64,000 nucleotides of DNA from Oscheius dolichura. Lineage: Eukaryota; Nematoda; Chromadorea; Rhabditida; Rhabditidae. The first letter of the stretch is position 1. Each line of letters starts with the position of its first letter. Below, piece by piece: positions 24,084-35,430 of the stretch. A program made the translations under genes and the position numbers. The notes beneath the pieces are model-generated. The model saw nothing but the letters and a program-made list of their open reading frames with translations, was not told where the DNA came from and did not search any database. Where the stretch lies: NCBI GenBank assembly GCA_932521035.1, contig OW051495.1, positions 11,780,001 to 11,844,000 of the forward strand. Reading direction: 5' to 3'.

Positions 24084-27000
24084 CTAGACTTTAGACGGTG
24101 GAAGAGACGACGAGTCCGCTACAGCCACATTTTTAAGTTCAGTCATCTCAGCTTCGGCTTCTGTTGTCGGCAGCGGTTGATGGGGCGTTCTGTAAATAGA
24201 GAAATAGATGAGCAGCGGGAAATAAACACCAGAAAGTGATCAGAGGGAACAAATGACGTGGACAGTTTGGACAGAAAACGAATCGGACGGATACACTATC
24301 CACGACCCGGCCATGCCCAGCTGTCTCCCCTATTTACCCAGGTGTACCTTCTTCTCACCCCTATTTCTCCCGTTTAATGTTCAAAAAACTTGGCCCAATG
24401 GCCTCTTGAAATAGGATATGTCTACGCTTTTTGTGGAGGTGCATCTGGGTACTCATTTAGTCCCATATGAAAAGGAGGAGCCCTAATTAATAAGGGAGAC
24501 GGGGGAAGAGGCGGAAAGATAGGCCCCAACCAGACATCAAAGGGGCAAGTTCAGCCTGTCGTTTCGCTTTTTGATCAAGAAATTGGGCCCCTTTTCTATT
24601 TTTATTGAAGATAATGACAAAAATGAATACAGTACCAATTTAGGGGCTCTTCCGGACGGCCCAGGTTCAAATCCGGGGGATTTCAGGGGCCTCTCAGCAT
24701 TTGCAAGGTTACAGTACTACCAAATCTCCCCTTCTGCCCCAATTTGAATTTAACTCCAAAGTTCAAAAAGTTGTCTCCTATCCTCCCTCCCGTCTCGTTC
24801 ATAACATATTCCCTTCTTTTTTTCCCTTCTCCTTCTCATCTACTCTCTCAAATTTCCATGTGACACCCATTTCCTGTGCTAGAGGAAATCCCCGCTCTCA
24901 TCGCAGCCAAATTCGATCGTTCTTTGAGCAAGAAAGCAGCGTTTTTGATCCCATTTGCTTTTTCTCCTTCTCCACTCCCTGCCAGATGTTTCCGCCGGGG
25001 TCAAAGTACTTCTCTATGCAAAAATAAGAGAGAGCGGGAAGGAGGGGGCTACTTGAAATGTTCATTAACAATGCGTGCTCCCTACTCACTCACTCTCTTT
25101 GCATGCAAGGCAGTGGCCCGATTTTGACCTTTGCCGGGAGGATTATCCCCATCCTAACTTTGTTCTGTACTTTTGGCAGTCAATTTGGGACCAGGATTCT
25201 TTGAGCTAGGGACCACGAACTGTTGGACTAGGGGCGCCTTCCGTGGGTTCTCACCAGAGATGTGCGATACAAAAATTTTCGCTTCGATATGATACGATAC
25301 GATAGACGCCTCCCGATTTTTCAATCGATACGATACGATATGTCTCGTCGGCCGGTGTATCGTGCTCAATACGATATGTATCGTTGTATCGCACATCTCT
25401 GGTTCTCACGGTTCCCAAGGCTCATATCTGGAAGGGCAACGTCTCCCAGGGTCATCAGGTCGAATTTGGGATATAAACTCGGCTCCCGGGAAGAAATATA
25501 CCGTATTTTTCATATTCAAACTGGTACAGAGAAGTTATTGACTCAAAAGTTAGCCTGACTGGCTCTGCCCCATTTATCAGACAAAGCCAGGTTATTCACT
25601 CTTTTTGCCAGTTCCACCCTCTTCCCAACAGAGATTAGTATCCAAAAACCTTTTTTCCCAATAGAAAAAATGAAGGAATAAGCACTGGTACCGACCTATT
25701 TAGGATTGAGCGACTCTTCGATATTCGTCGGACACACGCCTTGACAGAGAGACACAATTAGAAGTGGGATGCGGTACATACCTGTACGGGTACATACTGT
25801 AGACAAAGACAGCTCCAATAACCAGTGCAGCTCCCAAGGCGAAAAGTAGCGACGGGGTAAAATCAAACAGGAAATAAGCCAGGAAACAATTCAACACAAT
25901 GGCAAATGACGTGGCAAAGGCCTAAATTTGGTAGATTGTAATGAGTTAAAAAGGAGTACAGACCTTTAAAATATTATCAGCATATTTAATAACAACGGCT
26001 ACAATCAATCCGCCGAGGGCACTAATGCCTACCGTAACCCAGACGGCCCAGTCGAATCCTTGCATCATTCGGGAAAAGACAACTGCCGGGTTAATGCCGT
26101 CTCCAAAGATCTCATCATTATCTTTCACCTGAAATTGGAATTATTCTATTTTGAAGGGCAGTTTAAAGGAACTGTCAGGGACATAGGAAGCTGACTGTAG
26201 AGTTTCGCGGGATTTGAGAAAGCGCGGGAAAATGGTTTTTTCAAGCAAGCGTTCCATCGTTTTATTAAATTTTTTTGATTATTCTGATATGGCTCTTCAA
26301 AAGTAGTCAAATCAGGGCAAGAAATTATTGGAAAAAAAGAAGAAATAAGCTAAAACCGCAATCGCGTTCAATATTCAAATGCGCGCCAGGCGCGGGAGAC
26401 GCCAATCCGTTCATGTCGCGCCAGGACCCGTGAACGAAACTTTCAGTCCCTGACAGTTCCTTTAAAGGTTTAAAATAATAGAAAGAACTGACAAAAGCGA
26501 AGATAAGGGCAAAGAAGATGGAGGGAAGAGCCAGTTGGATGTTACGGATCCAGATAGACACCTCCGAGCCTTTGAGAATCTTCTCAAAATAGATACCAGC
26601 AAATCCGGACAGGCAGCAGGCAACGAGGACAGCGATGAAACCTAGAAAAAGGGAGAGTATTGTAACCCTGACGGAAATGTTCTCTAATGTGGATAAGGTG
26701 GGAATTTTTGGTTTTCTTTTTTTTTTGTTTTCTTCACCAAACGGGCATACTGGATACTGGCAAGAGTCGTGTACAGAATAAAACCCCTTTCCGGAGCGCC
26801 CGGACAAACAAAAAATTCCTCGGAAGAAAACTCGCCTTTTCACGTAATGGAGGGGGAAATTTGGTTCAAAATGAATTGGTAGGCAAAAAGTTTCTCCGAA
26901 GCATTTTTCTAATCACTGTTACCTCAGAAGTTAACTACTCTTTATCATCGAAATATCTTGTCTCAGATGTCACTTTTTGATCACTGTTTCCTCAGAAAGC

Positions 27001-29420
27001 CCACTTATTGTCTTCGCCGACAAGATTCGAACTTGTGACCTTTCGCACCACAGATGGGTGCGCTAACCACTAGGCCACATAGTCACCCGAATACTGGGGA
27101 GAGCGCGCGCATGACCTAGCCCCATGCTTCCGATACTTTCCTAATTGACCAAATTCTCTATGATTTCAATAATTTGGCCCACTTTTAGTCGTATTTTTTT
27201 CTAGAATTCGTCAAACTCGACTGAAGACCCAGTGGAAAATGGCCTGGCCCCAGAGGGTCTGCTCCGGGTTACTGTAGCCTGTTAGCCGTCTCAATCTATC
27301 TCTCCCCCAATACCAGGAATCCTCCACCTCTTCCCAAACGTACCAGCAATTGAATTCTCATGCTTCCCTCCAGTATTTTCTGCTCCTCTCTTGACTCTCA
27401 GCCCGATTGCTTCCGTCACATTTGCTGTTGTTGCCGGCGAGACAGAATCCTACAAAAATACCGACCATAAATACTCCATAGAACTCCAAAAATTACCATA
27501 ATAGCATTGAAAGCCTGTTCTACGGGAGGAAGTGTCGATGTTGCTGAGGCTCCGGCTGCTGCAGCTGCAGCGATGGCTTCCGTCGTGGCGGCGTCGAGAA
27601 TTTCCGGTCCCGGGGTATCTGTTGCTCCAATGAAGTGAGGAATCTCAGCTGGGGGGAAGGTTTCCGACTCGACTTCGGGGAAGGCAACAATCTTGGCGGC
27701 GTCCACCTTCTCCTTGGATATTTTTGTGTCCTGAAACGAAAAAATAAGGTCTACAGTACTCCAATATAGCTTGAAGGGACTTATAGGGCCAGATATTGGT
27801 ATATTGGTCCCTAGACGATTACGATTGGCTTGTTTTTAGAATGAATCGCTTCGGGTCTCTAGGCCCTTGACAGTCCTTTAAATCCAGAAAAAAAAGTATA
27901 AAAATGACTAACATATTGAACAATAACAACGCCGGCAAAGAGGAAGATAAGAGCAATCCATTGCTGAACGGAGAGCTTCCTCTTGAGAACGAAAACGGTA
28001 AAAATGGCGGTTGTTAGAATTTTCAGCTGATACGTGACCTAAAATACTCTTATTTAAATTTAAAAAAATGTATAAAATACAGTACCATATAGGTAGCAGC
28101 CGGTAAATTATCCACAGCCACATAGAGGAGGAAATTTTGAATGGTATAGACGACAGCGGGAACGAGGACCTTCAGCGCATCTTGCCAATGATTGACAAAT
28201 TGATCATAGATCTGGGCTAGACCTCTGAAATCACCAGATTAAATTGGATATAGCTACAGTATGACTGCTGGGTTATTGTGGCGGGCGCCACAGTTAGACA
28301 GCCAACGAGAGAAAAACGAGCTCACCTCCTCAAGCTTTTCTCTCCCAAGCAGACAAGAATAATACTAGCAATACATTTGAAAACCTCTCCATAAAATACA
28401 GTTATTGCCTAGAATAAGAGAATCCAATTAAAAACTGGAAAGAAAAGAAACAAACCTTTAAAAATTTAGGCCTATTTCCCGTCATAGCATAGCGCATAAA
28501 AAGGACTAGGGAGGTATTCTGCAGGACCAATACCACCAGCGAGGTGTACTTGATGGCCTTGTCATCTAAAAATAGGGCTCATTTAGTCTATTCTACTCTC
28601 TTTTCTGTCTAGTTTCTTGTGGTCAATCAGCTGGTTAGAACAGCCGGAACAGAGAGGGCAGTGCCCCCGAGACGACAGCTGTTCTGTTCTGTTCCCTTCC
28701 CCCGGCGACCCCAAAATAAACCATTCCAGATAGAGAGAGAGACAGATTCTCACCCCGAGGCAGACGTGATAGCGTGAGGGATTATCGACGGATTACGTGA
28801 AAACGGGAAGAGAGAGGTTAAAGAACAGCTGGTACAGCGACAAAGAGAGGGTACAGGACTCTAGTCTCTCCTTGCAATGGGTTCAGGTGATGCAATAGGG
28901 TCTACATCACTGACAGGGGATTCTATTGCGCCAGAAAGGACCCCAGGAAATACCCAGCCTTTGCTAGAACAAGGAATCCATTTCCTTGGGGAAGGAGGGA
29001 AGGATTTAGCCAGGGCAGAGCGGGTTCCCGTGACGCTGCTCCCTTTTGGAACTGGTAAACCCTATAGCGCTGGAAAATGGGCAACCCAGAGAAGCCAGAA
29101 GGAGAATTTAGACTCTAATGTTCAATTTCAACAGATTTTTTGTGAGTTTTCCCCAACTTTTGATCTAGAAAGCTTCCCAGAAGTCTTCCAGAGCAGCTGG
29201 AACGAAGAAAGGCGACTCCAATGCGTGCTGGAGGATGATGACTGCGTGTTTTTGCAGAAAAAGACTTTGAGACGCGTGATCTTTGGACTAGAACGCTTCA
29301 AATACTTGGAAAGAGCGCAGAAATTCAACCAGAACAGTATTTTTAGCCTGGGGAACCCGAAGAGCTGTTGATTGTCGTCCAAAATCGAGAAACTGGCTTA
29401 CTTTTCCCGTCTCCAGCCAT
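24084..29420 (-). CDS. SLC35A-type nucleotide-sugar transporter, copy A
   Basis: Golgi-type multipass antiporter exchanging UDP-sugars for UMP (family knowledge; UDP-Gal/UDP-GlcNAc are usual substrates). Exon 1 is 29420-29402 (MAGDGK), then, after an 830-bp intron, [15 protein letters not shown] (from about 28565), exons near 28405 and 28225 ([20 protein letters not shown]), 28040, 27730, 27440, 26645, 26128 and 25922, all frame-consistent. Hallmarks are the [20 protein letters not shown] helix, [15 protein letters not shown] and [10 protein letters not shown] loop of about 120 residues, rich in Ala, Thr and acidic residues (from [13 protein letters not shown]), is inserted before the FIAVLVACC helix and is absent from copy B. 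Two 3' ends fit the phase-2 donor after YSMYPYR: a nearby exon stopping at 25700, or one at about 24190-24084 ending SSSLPPSKV. Intron 27341-26646 carries the duplicated foreign segment. Confidence 0.85.
25255..25401. mobile_element. hAT-type MITE, 147 bp, with 8-bp target-site duplication
   Basis: Terminal inverted repeats CAGAGATGTGCGATACAA and TTGTATCGCACATCTCTG are perfect, and the element is flanked by an exact 8-bp direct repeat GTTCTCAC (25247-25254 and 25402-25409). The CAGAG terminus and 8-bp duplication are typical of hAT transposons. The interior is built of CGATACGAT repeats and has no coding capacity, so it is non-autonomous. It lies between the two alternative 3' ends of transporter copy A, hence in the intron of the long form. 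Confidence 0.85.
26650..27095. repeat. DNMBP-intron-derived insertion with tRNA-like end, in transporter intron
   Basis: Inverted copy of the DNMBP-like intron/exon segment (20205-20490), plus a piece matching the tRNA-like module and its flank at 19322-19470. It sits wholly inside the intron between the exon ending [10 protein letters not shown] and the exon starting FIAVLVACC. The splice acceptor of that exon (CTTTTTCTAG) starts about 12 bp after the junction, so splicing is presumably preserved. High identity suggests a recent event. Confidence 0.8.
27018..27089 (-). other. tRNA-like sequence, inverted copy
   Basis: Minus-strand copy of the tRNA-like block at 19322-19394 (TGGCCTAGTGGTTAGCGCAC and AAGTTCGAATCTTGTCGG). 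It forms a better anticodon stem (GCACC/GGTGC), but position 33 of the loop is not T and the acceptor stem is unmatched, so it is a pseudogene-like repeat. Confidence 0.5.
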
Positions 29421-31498
29421 CTCCTTGCTTCTGGTCTTCACAGTGGCCTAATTGAACCCTGTAAAAACATAGAAATTAGTCTATACTGAACTGAGAAAAG
29501 AGAGTGAGAAAGAACAAAAGACAAGTAAGAATAAATTGGGGTTAATTCTAGGCCACGGGGACAGTATGTTAGGTGGTTAGACCACACACAAAGGGCGCCT
29601 TTTTCTAGCCATTAAAACGGGGTAAACTACTTCATTTTTGGATATATTTTACTCTATTTTAAAAGTGAACAATCTCATCAGTATTTAACAAAGTGAAAGG
29701 GGAACCCAGAAAAAGAAAAAGTATGGGAGAACGGGGCAGAGAAAGTGATGATAAGGCGAGACTGAGAGAAGACACACCGCATAGACTCGGGGGATGGGTT
29801 ATCACAGCTAGGGGGAGAAAAGGCTCGAAATAGAAGAAGGATACAATAACACGGGGGAGGTGACGGGCAGGGAGGAGGAGGAGCAGTCAGGGAATAGGAC
29901 AGTTTTAGAAGAACCCCTGAAAAAAGACGGAACAGAAGCGAAACAGACCGAGATTACGACTGATTACACGTCAAAAGTGACAGGTTTTGATAGAGATTTT
30001 TTGTAGATTTTTGGTCAAAAGCGAAGGTAAAAGGTCGAGGAGATAGTTTTCTGACAGGAAACTGTTTGCCAATGGAGCGCGGTTGCAGAATGCCTGTTAC
30101 AATCCGATTTTAGACCAGAAGATGGAATATTTGTGTATTTTCCGGCAAAACAATGGATGAATGGGCTCATGACAGTTGTAACCAAAGACCAATTGAGTGG
30201 TGGGCTTCGCGGGACCGAAAAAGACCAATTTCTGGGCCAAAAAACTGTAATAATGGATCCTGGGTGGATTAATAACCTCTGAGGACTGTAAAGAACGGTA
30301 AAAAGAGGTTTATGGGTCCCGGCGAGAGACCAGATGGTGGAGAACGGGAAAATCATCTTCTCATTTCTTCTGGACGTATTCACAAGGTACTTGGGGCCTT
30401 TAAGGAGGTCCACAGATGGGATTATGAGGCTTAGACCAAAAAATGGGTCCCGGGAAGCTTTTTTGTGAATACAGCCACGTGTTGCCGCAAAAGGCGGAAG
30501 AATGGGAATATTCAAACGGGCTGCGGAGATTCGAATCGGCCATAATCTCTAGGAATTTTTAGAGGACTGTTCTCGTCACTATATTTCGGGAGTCATACTA
30601 CAAAAAAATCCAGACTGCCCCCCTTTTCATCCATTATACTGAGCCTGAAATGCACAAATATACAAAAACCGAGAAGAATAATGCACTGGGGAGGAAAGCT
30701 TGTACTTTGAGGGAAAAGCTTATCGTTTTTAAAGAATATGAGAGAATTTTAGCTATTTAAATATACAAACATGGAGTAGAAACCACTTGGAATAGAATAG
30801 AAAAGCTGGAAAAGGAGAGAAAAAGAGCGGGAGAGAGTACACGCTGGCATGGACTGACAATAGTCCCACGCCGGCAGCGGCGGCGGCTGGGTCCTGGCCG
30901 CCACCATGGCTAGCACCCGCCTCGGCTGTCCTCCGTCTGCTGCCAGCCTGAATAAACGAGCCCCACAGAGAAAGAGAGGAGAGAGACTAAGGCCCGTGGT
31001 GTGTAACGTGGACCACGGCGGCAGAGAAAGGGCGAATAAGCGGGAGGATGGGAACAAGGAAACCGAGAGAGCGCGCCACGTTTTTGAACGGAGTTCCGGT
31101 GGCGGCCGGGGGGAGAGGGGTGGTGATGGTGGATCGGATGACGATGACACAATAGGCAAACGCGACACTCTTTGATGCCCGTTAGTTTATAAGCATGACG
31201 TGGAAACAACGGCGGGACAGGGGGACGGGGGGAGCTTGCCATGGGCCATGGTTCAGACGCCAGTTTCGTGGATTGTGGCTTTTTCTGTCAGAAAAAAAGG
31301 GGCAAAAGGTGGGGGTGACTCTCTCCTTGACCTCCGCCCCCTTCTTTTAAAATATAAACCATAAAAATTGCCCAGGAACTAGCGGAGGAGGATGAGAGAC
31401 TGTAGGCACCGACCTCCGAATAAAAATGAAAATCAATAAATTGAGCTCAAGTTTTTCTATTCTATTCCATGTGGTTTAAAAAAATTATGCCTTAAAAA
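29421..31498. other. Region between tandem transporters, no gene recognised
   Basis: Contains purine-rich DNA, a GC-rich island at 30840-31240 and long but unspliced open frames without domains (minus 30015-30515; both strands at 30750-31240). Nothing shows a leader, a membrane segment or a family motif. Probably the promoter region of transporter A plus the 3' flank of transporter B. Confidence 0.4.
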
Positions 31499-34149
31499 TT
31501 AAGACAGACTATCCAATTTCCTCAAATTAAGGAAGAACTGTAACATAGCCTGGGAGGAGGAATAGAGGAAGATACTGAAAATGACAAGGAGAGCACCGAG
31601 GGAAAAGGTCAGAGACGGCTGGAACCCGAAGAGATATATGGAGCCAATGGTTGCCAGGATAATGGCCACGGACGTCGCGAAATTCTTGGCTATGTTGTCC
31701 GCGTACTTGATGCAAACAGCCACCGAGAGTCCTGAAACGAAATAATTAACCTAGGTTTATCCCATTTGAGAGTGAAATGAAGCCGATACCATTAATTTAA
31801 TAGCCACCATGCAAATTTAGAGTCCTGGGTGGAGGCTGCAGGTTGTGTTTTGAGTTCCAGACGACCCCGACCAACTTTTCCACCTCGATAAATTCTCTGG
31901 ATGCTACCCAAGCCGTTGGCAGTCCATCTCGCGCCTCTTGTCGCCGACAAAAGTTCAAACCGCGATGGTCTTTTTCGTTTTTCTTGCACGGGCAAAAGTC
32001 ATTTATAATGAGAGGTTCCACTAGCAGCCAAAAAGCCGGAAAAAAAGCAAAATTATCATCTGTGGAGAAAAATGACCCAGTCGAACAACAGCGGCTAACG
32101 GTCTTCTTCGAAAATTAAGGGGAATTCCATTTGCAAGAAAAAAGGAGAGAGATTTGCGGATGGAAATAACCACACTAATCTTATCGTAGACGTCTTTTTC
32201 TGGGTGGGAAAATGGCTTTTATGATCTCGAGACGGGGAGAGGGATTGGCTCGATTGGTACCGGCAGCTACCAGCGGAAGAAAGGAGAGAAATAACCATCT
32301 GCATAGGGAGCGGGGAGAGCAGATGGTACGGCGCAATTATATTTCCCTTCTGGGGGGTTGAAAAGGATTTGGAAAAGGAGTCTCTTTTACCTGGAGGTAC
32401 AAATGCGTGCCCCTATTCTTATGGTAAGGCCCTTACCTCCAATTCCGTACCACAGCACCGTCAACCAGACGACCCAGTCGAATCCGTACATCAGTCCATT
32501 CTCCATGACAAATTTCCCATCCTGAACAAAGACTCCCAAGAAAGAGGCTGGCACAGCAAAGACGCCCATTTGAATATTTCTCATCCAGAGGGAAACCGGC
32601 GCTGAGCCTTTGAGGATCTTCTCAAAGTAGATCCCAGCGAACCCGGACAGGCAACAGGCTATCACCACCGCTAGAAACCCTGGAAATTATCGTTTTATAC
32701 AGAAAAAGGGGGCTACAGTACCTACGAAGGGTTTCTGCTCCGCTAGGCTGACATCTTTGCTGGAAGAACTTTGTAACTGGACGAGGGAGACGCCGATGAA
32801 GAGGACTCCTAAAGCTACCCTGAAAATGAAAGGAAGTTTTGTTGTTCAGGGAGAAAAGAACGAACCATTGCACTCGGGAAAGAGATCGTCTCAATATTAT
32901 GACGGTAAAAACAGCCGCTGTGAAGATTTTCAGCTGGGAAGTTATCTAGAAAGGGGATTGTTTGGATGGGAAGGCAATAACAAGAAGAAGGGCTCGTTTT
33001 CCGGGTTTCGGGCACCTTTTTGGAATGTCTTAGGCTTAAAATAAAGACAAAAAAAAGAGACAAAAAGACGAAATTTTGACGTTTTTAGACCCCTAGAGGG
33101 CGGAGGGCCTATATCCGAAACTTCTGGTCAAGAATCGAATGACTTCGTCCGACTTCTCCCTTTCTGTGAATCTATCATACACCACTAAAAAAAGCTCGTC
33201 GAGCTCTATCTAGAACTGCACGTATTTCGAACTGAAATAACCCATATACTAACCCTCTACAGCAGTTTCAATTGAGTTGTCCCCTTCCGAAATTAATCGA
33301 GGAGCCATACCCCGAAAACTTGACTAAAACGGAAGTCCGATAACTCGTTGGAATCGCCACATCGAGCTGAGTCTGAAAAACTAGCCCACGCCGCGGAAGG
33401 CGGCTTTTGTACCACGTTATGGCTCCAAAATCATAAACTGAGAGGTAATTAAATACAAATATCGTCTCCGAGACTGATCGAGGGCCACTGTCCCAAGTAT
33501 TTCACTTCTGTCGATCTATCATATACTGTTAGAAAGAGCTCGTTGAGCTGATCAAGAAAAACTGGGTTCCGTAGCCATAGCACTCAGTATTTCACAGCAG
33601 TAGGGCGATTTAGAGATACGGAAGATTTGAATTTTCGAAATATCTACCCGTAATCGAGGCACCATGGGGCAAAAACTCTCCCTCCAAAAACCTACCATAA
33701 AAGTAGCAGCATCCAGATGGGACGCCGCCACGTAGAATAGATTATTTTGAATAATATATATCATAGCCGGTATACAGACTTTCAGCGTGTCACTCGGCTG
33801 CCTAACCACTTGACTCAAAAGAGCATGAGGCAATCTGGAATTGGAAAATACTGGCAGCCGGAAAAAAGGACCGACCTGGTGAAGCCGCCCTCTTCTTGTG
33901 CGACTAAAAATAGACAAATAATACATTTGATGACTTCTGTTAAAAATACAGCTACTGTAGAAATGAACATCTCTTCGACCTCTCGGGCTCGGGAATATCT
34001 GAAGGTAAGTATACCGGATGTAGAAAATGGGGAAGGGGCTACCGTATCAATAAAGTGTGTATACTGTTCTGAAGGGTCAGCCATACTAAAATAGCCGTTC
34101 TCATCTTCGAATTACCGGGACTCTCCCGGCCGACAACGATCTTCCTCAC
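31499..34149 (-). CDS. SLC35A-type nucleotide-sugar transporter, copy B (5' exon not found)
   Basis: Tandem paralogue of copy A, in the same orientation. Exons in order: about 34149-34042 (ILVWLTLQNSIHTLLIR), 34009-33870 (STVAVFLTEVIKCIICLFL), about 33840-33695 (PAMIYIIQNNLFYVAASHL), about 32950-32880 (TSQLKIFTAAVFTVIILRR), about 32825-32726 (GVLFIGVSLVQLQSSS), 32693-32437 ([20 protein letters not shown]) and 31732-31499 (SVAVCIKYADNIAKN). Phases agree across all junctions. It keeps the family signature helices but lacks the large Ala/acidic loop of copy A. The first exon found opens at an acceptor, so the initiator exon lies upstream of 34149 and was not identified. Two introns are about 700-750 bp. 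Likely a Golgi UDP-sugar/UMP exchanger; the substrate cannot be told from sequence. Confidence 0.8.
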
Positions 34150-34912
34150 CTGGAAATAGAACCGTTAGGAGAAATAAGAGAATTTGTGGTTTCGAGTAAT
34201 CCAAGGATTCAGAGGGAAAGTCTCCCCATGACATGTGGTATTTAATGGATATCTCGGCATCCTCTCTGCGGGATTTCGGACCACCAGCTGGTGGGGTATT
34301 GCCTACTGGCTTCTACATCTTCTAAAGATCCAAAAATGGTTTAAAATTGCCAGAATATGGCAATTTTTGAGAGAATGGACAACGACAAACATAAAATTAT
34401 CGTCATTTTTCTTGTTTCCCTTCGATTTAGAGTTTTATGAGTCGTAGAAGTCATAAAATCGCCACCGCAATAATTATCACTACGGCCGGGGGAATTCTTG
34501 GTTATTTGGGACTGAAAACAGCTAATTTTTTAGAAGCTGTCATGGTAAATCTGTTCCGCTTCTTCTCAGCAGTATAATAACATAAAAATCTTTCTAAATA
34601 GTGGTATTTTTCTATGAGAAATTGGCAGCTAAAAGGTGGAACTTCATTATCCGTAGTACTGTGAGTACCGGCGGGGGAACTATTGGTCCCTAGAGCCGGG
34701 AAAGCTTCCATTTTCAAAAATCCATAAATAAAAGACTTTTATAACTTCTTTTCCTTTTGGATCTTTTGATTTCCGCCAGAGGAAATTGTCAAATTTGTTT
34801 TGTTTGTTCCCTGTTGTTGTTCTCTTCCTCTCTCTCTCCGCCGGTCCCATTAACCCGCGCACCCTTCCTCTCGATATCAAAACATGGTCATCTCGTTGTC
34901 GTCTTGTTGTTA
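34150..34912. other. Upstream region of transporter B, no gene recognised
   Basis: Should contain the missing first exon and promoter of transporter copy B. No candidate ATG exon with a good donor and matching phase could be selected with confidence. Confidence 0.3.
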
Positions 34913-35430
34913 CAGAGGATGTTTGTGACTTTATGACATGACTGTTTCTGTACAGATTGTCAACAGATCCATCCCCCTTCCTTTTTTTTCTTAGTTTTGT
35001 GGAATAGAATTGTGTTATGGGCATCAGAAAAAAAGCAAAAATATTCGACTTAGGCAGGACTCGAACCTGCAATCTTCGGTTTACTCTAGAAATTTTTAGG
35101 AGACCGACGCCTTATCCATTAGGCCACAAAGCCGCGGTGCCCCCCCGCTAAATATTTGCAGTAGACATTCGCCCGCCCCAGTTTTGCCTGGCAATTATGT
35201 ATATTATGAGATAGAGGCATTTATAGCCACTGAGAAGCTCATACAAGGCGACATGGTCTTCTATATAGAGCCAGCCGAAGATTGCAGGTTCGAGTCCTGC
35301 CTATTTTTGCTTTTTTTCTGATGCCCATAACACAATTCTATTCCACAAAACTAAGAAAAAAAGGAAGGGGGATGGATCCATTGACAATAAAGAAACACCA
35401 TGTCAAAAAGGTCACAAAACATCCTCTGTT
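34913..35430. repeat. Inverted duplication around the tRNA-Arg gene
   Basis: Arms of about 150 bp, at 34913-35072 and 35275-35430, are reverse complements with few mismatches and one 9-bp deletion (AAGTCGAAT). The left arm includes the 3' part of the tRNA-Arg gene. The right arm carries only the corresponding piece from the anticodon stem to the T arm (CCGAAGATTGCAGGTTCGAG), ending before the acceptor stem. The second copy is therefore a truncated tRNA pseudogene. Confidence 0.8.
35046..35133 (-). tRNA. tRNA-Arg(CCU) with a 15-nt intron
   Basis: Minus strand. Acceptor GGCTTTG pairs with CTAAGTC with one mismatch; the discriminator is G. The D arm is TGGCCTAATGGATAAGGCG. The anticodon stem TCGGT/ACCGA encloses CTCCTAA plus 15 extra bases, matching a canonical tRNA intron just 3' of the anticodon CCT. 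The T arm is GCAGGTTCGAGTCCTGC. Removing the intron leaves 73 nt, the standard length, and the D-arm and T-arm sequences match eukaryotic tRNA-Arg(CCU). It probably decodes AGG. Confidence 0.85.

Noticed and set aside
26325..26843. 172-codon minus-strand open frame that fuses a DNMBP-derived segment to the transporter exon
   Set aside because: It crosses the true splice acceptor of the transporter exon; the upstream half is the inserted intron sequence and the fusion is not expected to be in the mRNA.
30015..30515. 166-codon minus-strand open frame between the two transporters
   Set aside because: No domain, leader, splice sites or sensible amino-acid composition; it looks like chance in stop-poor DNA.
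30897..31175. Plus-strand ATG in a perfect GCCGCCACCATGG context with an 89-codon frame
   Set aside because: The product is low-complexity, charged and Gly-rich, the opposite strand is equally open because of GC-rich composition, and that start context is a vertebrate preference, not a nematode one.
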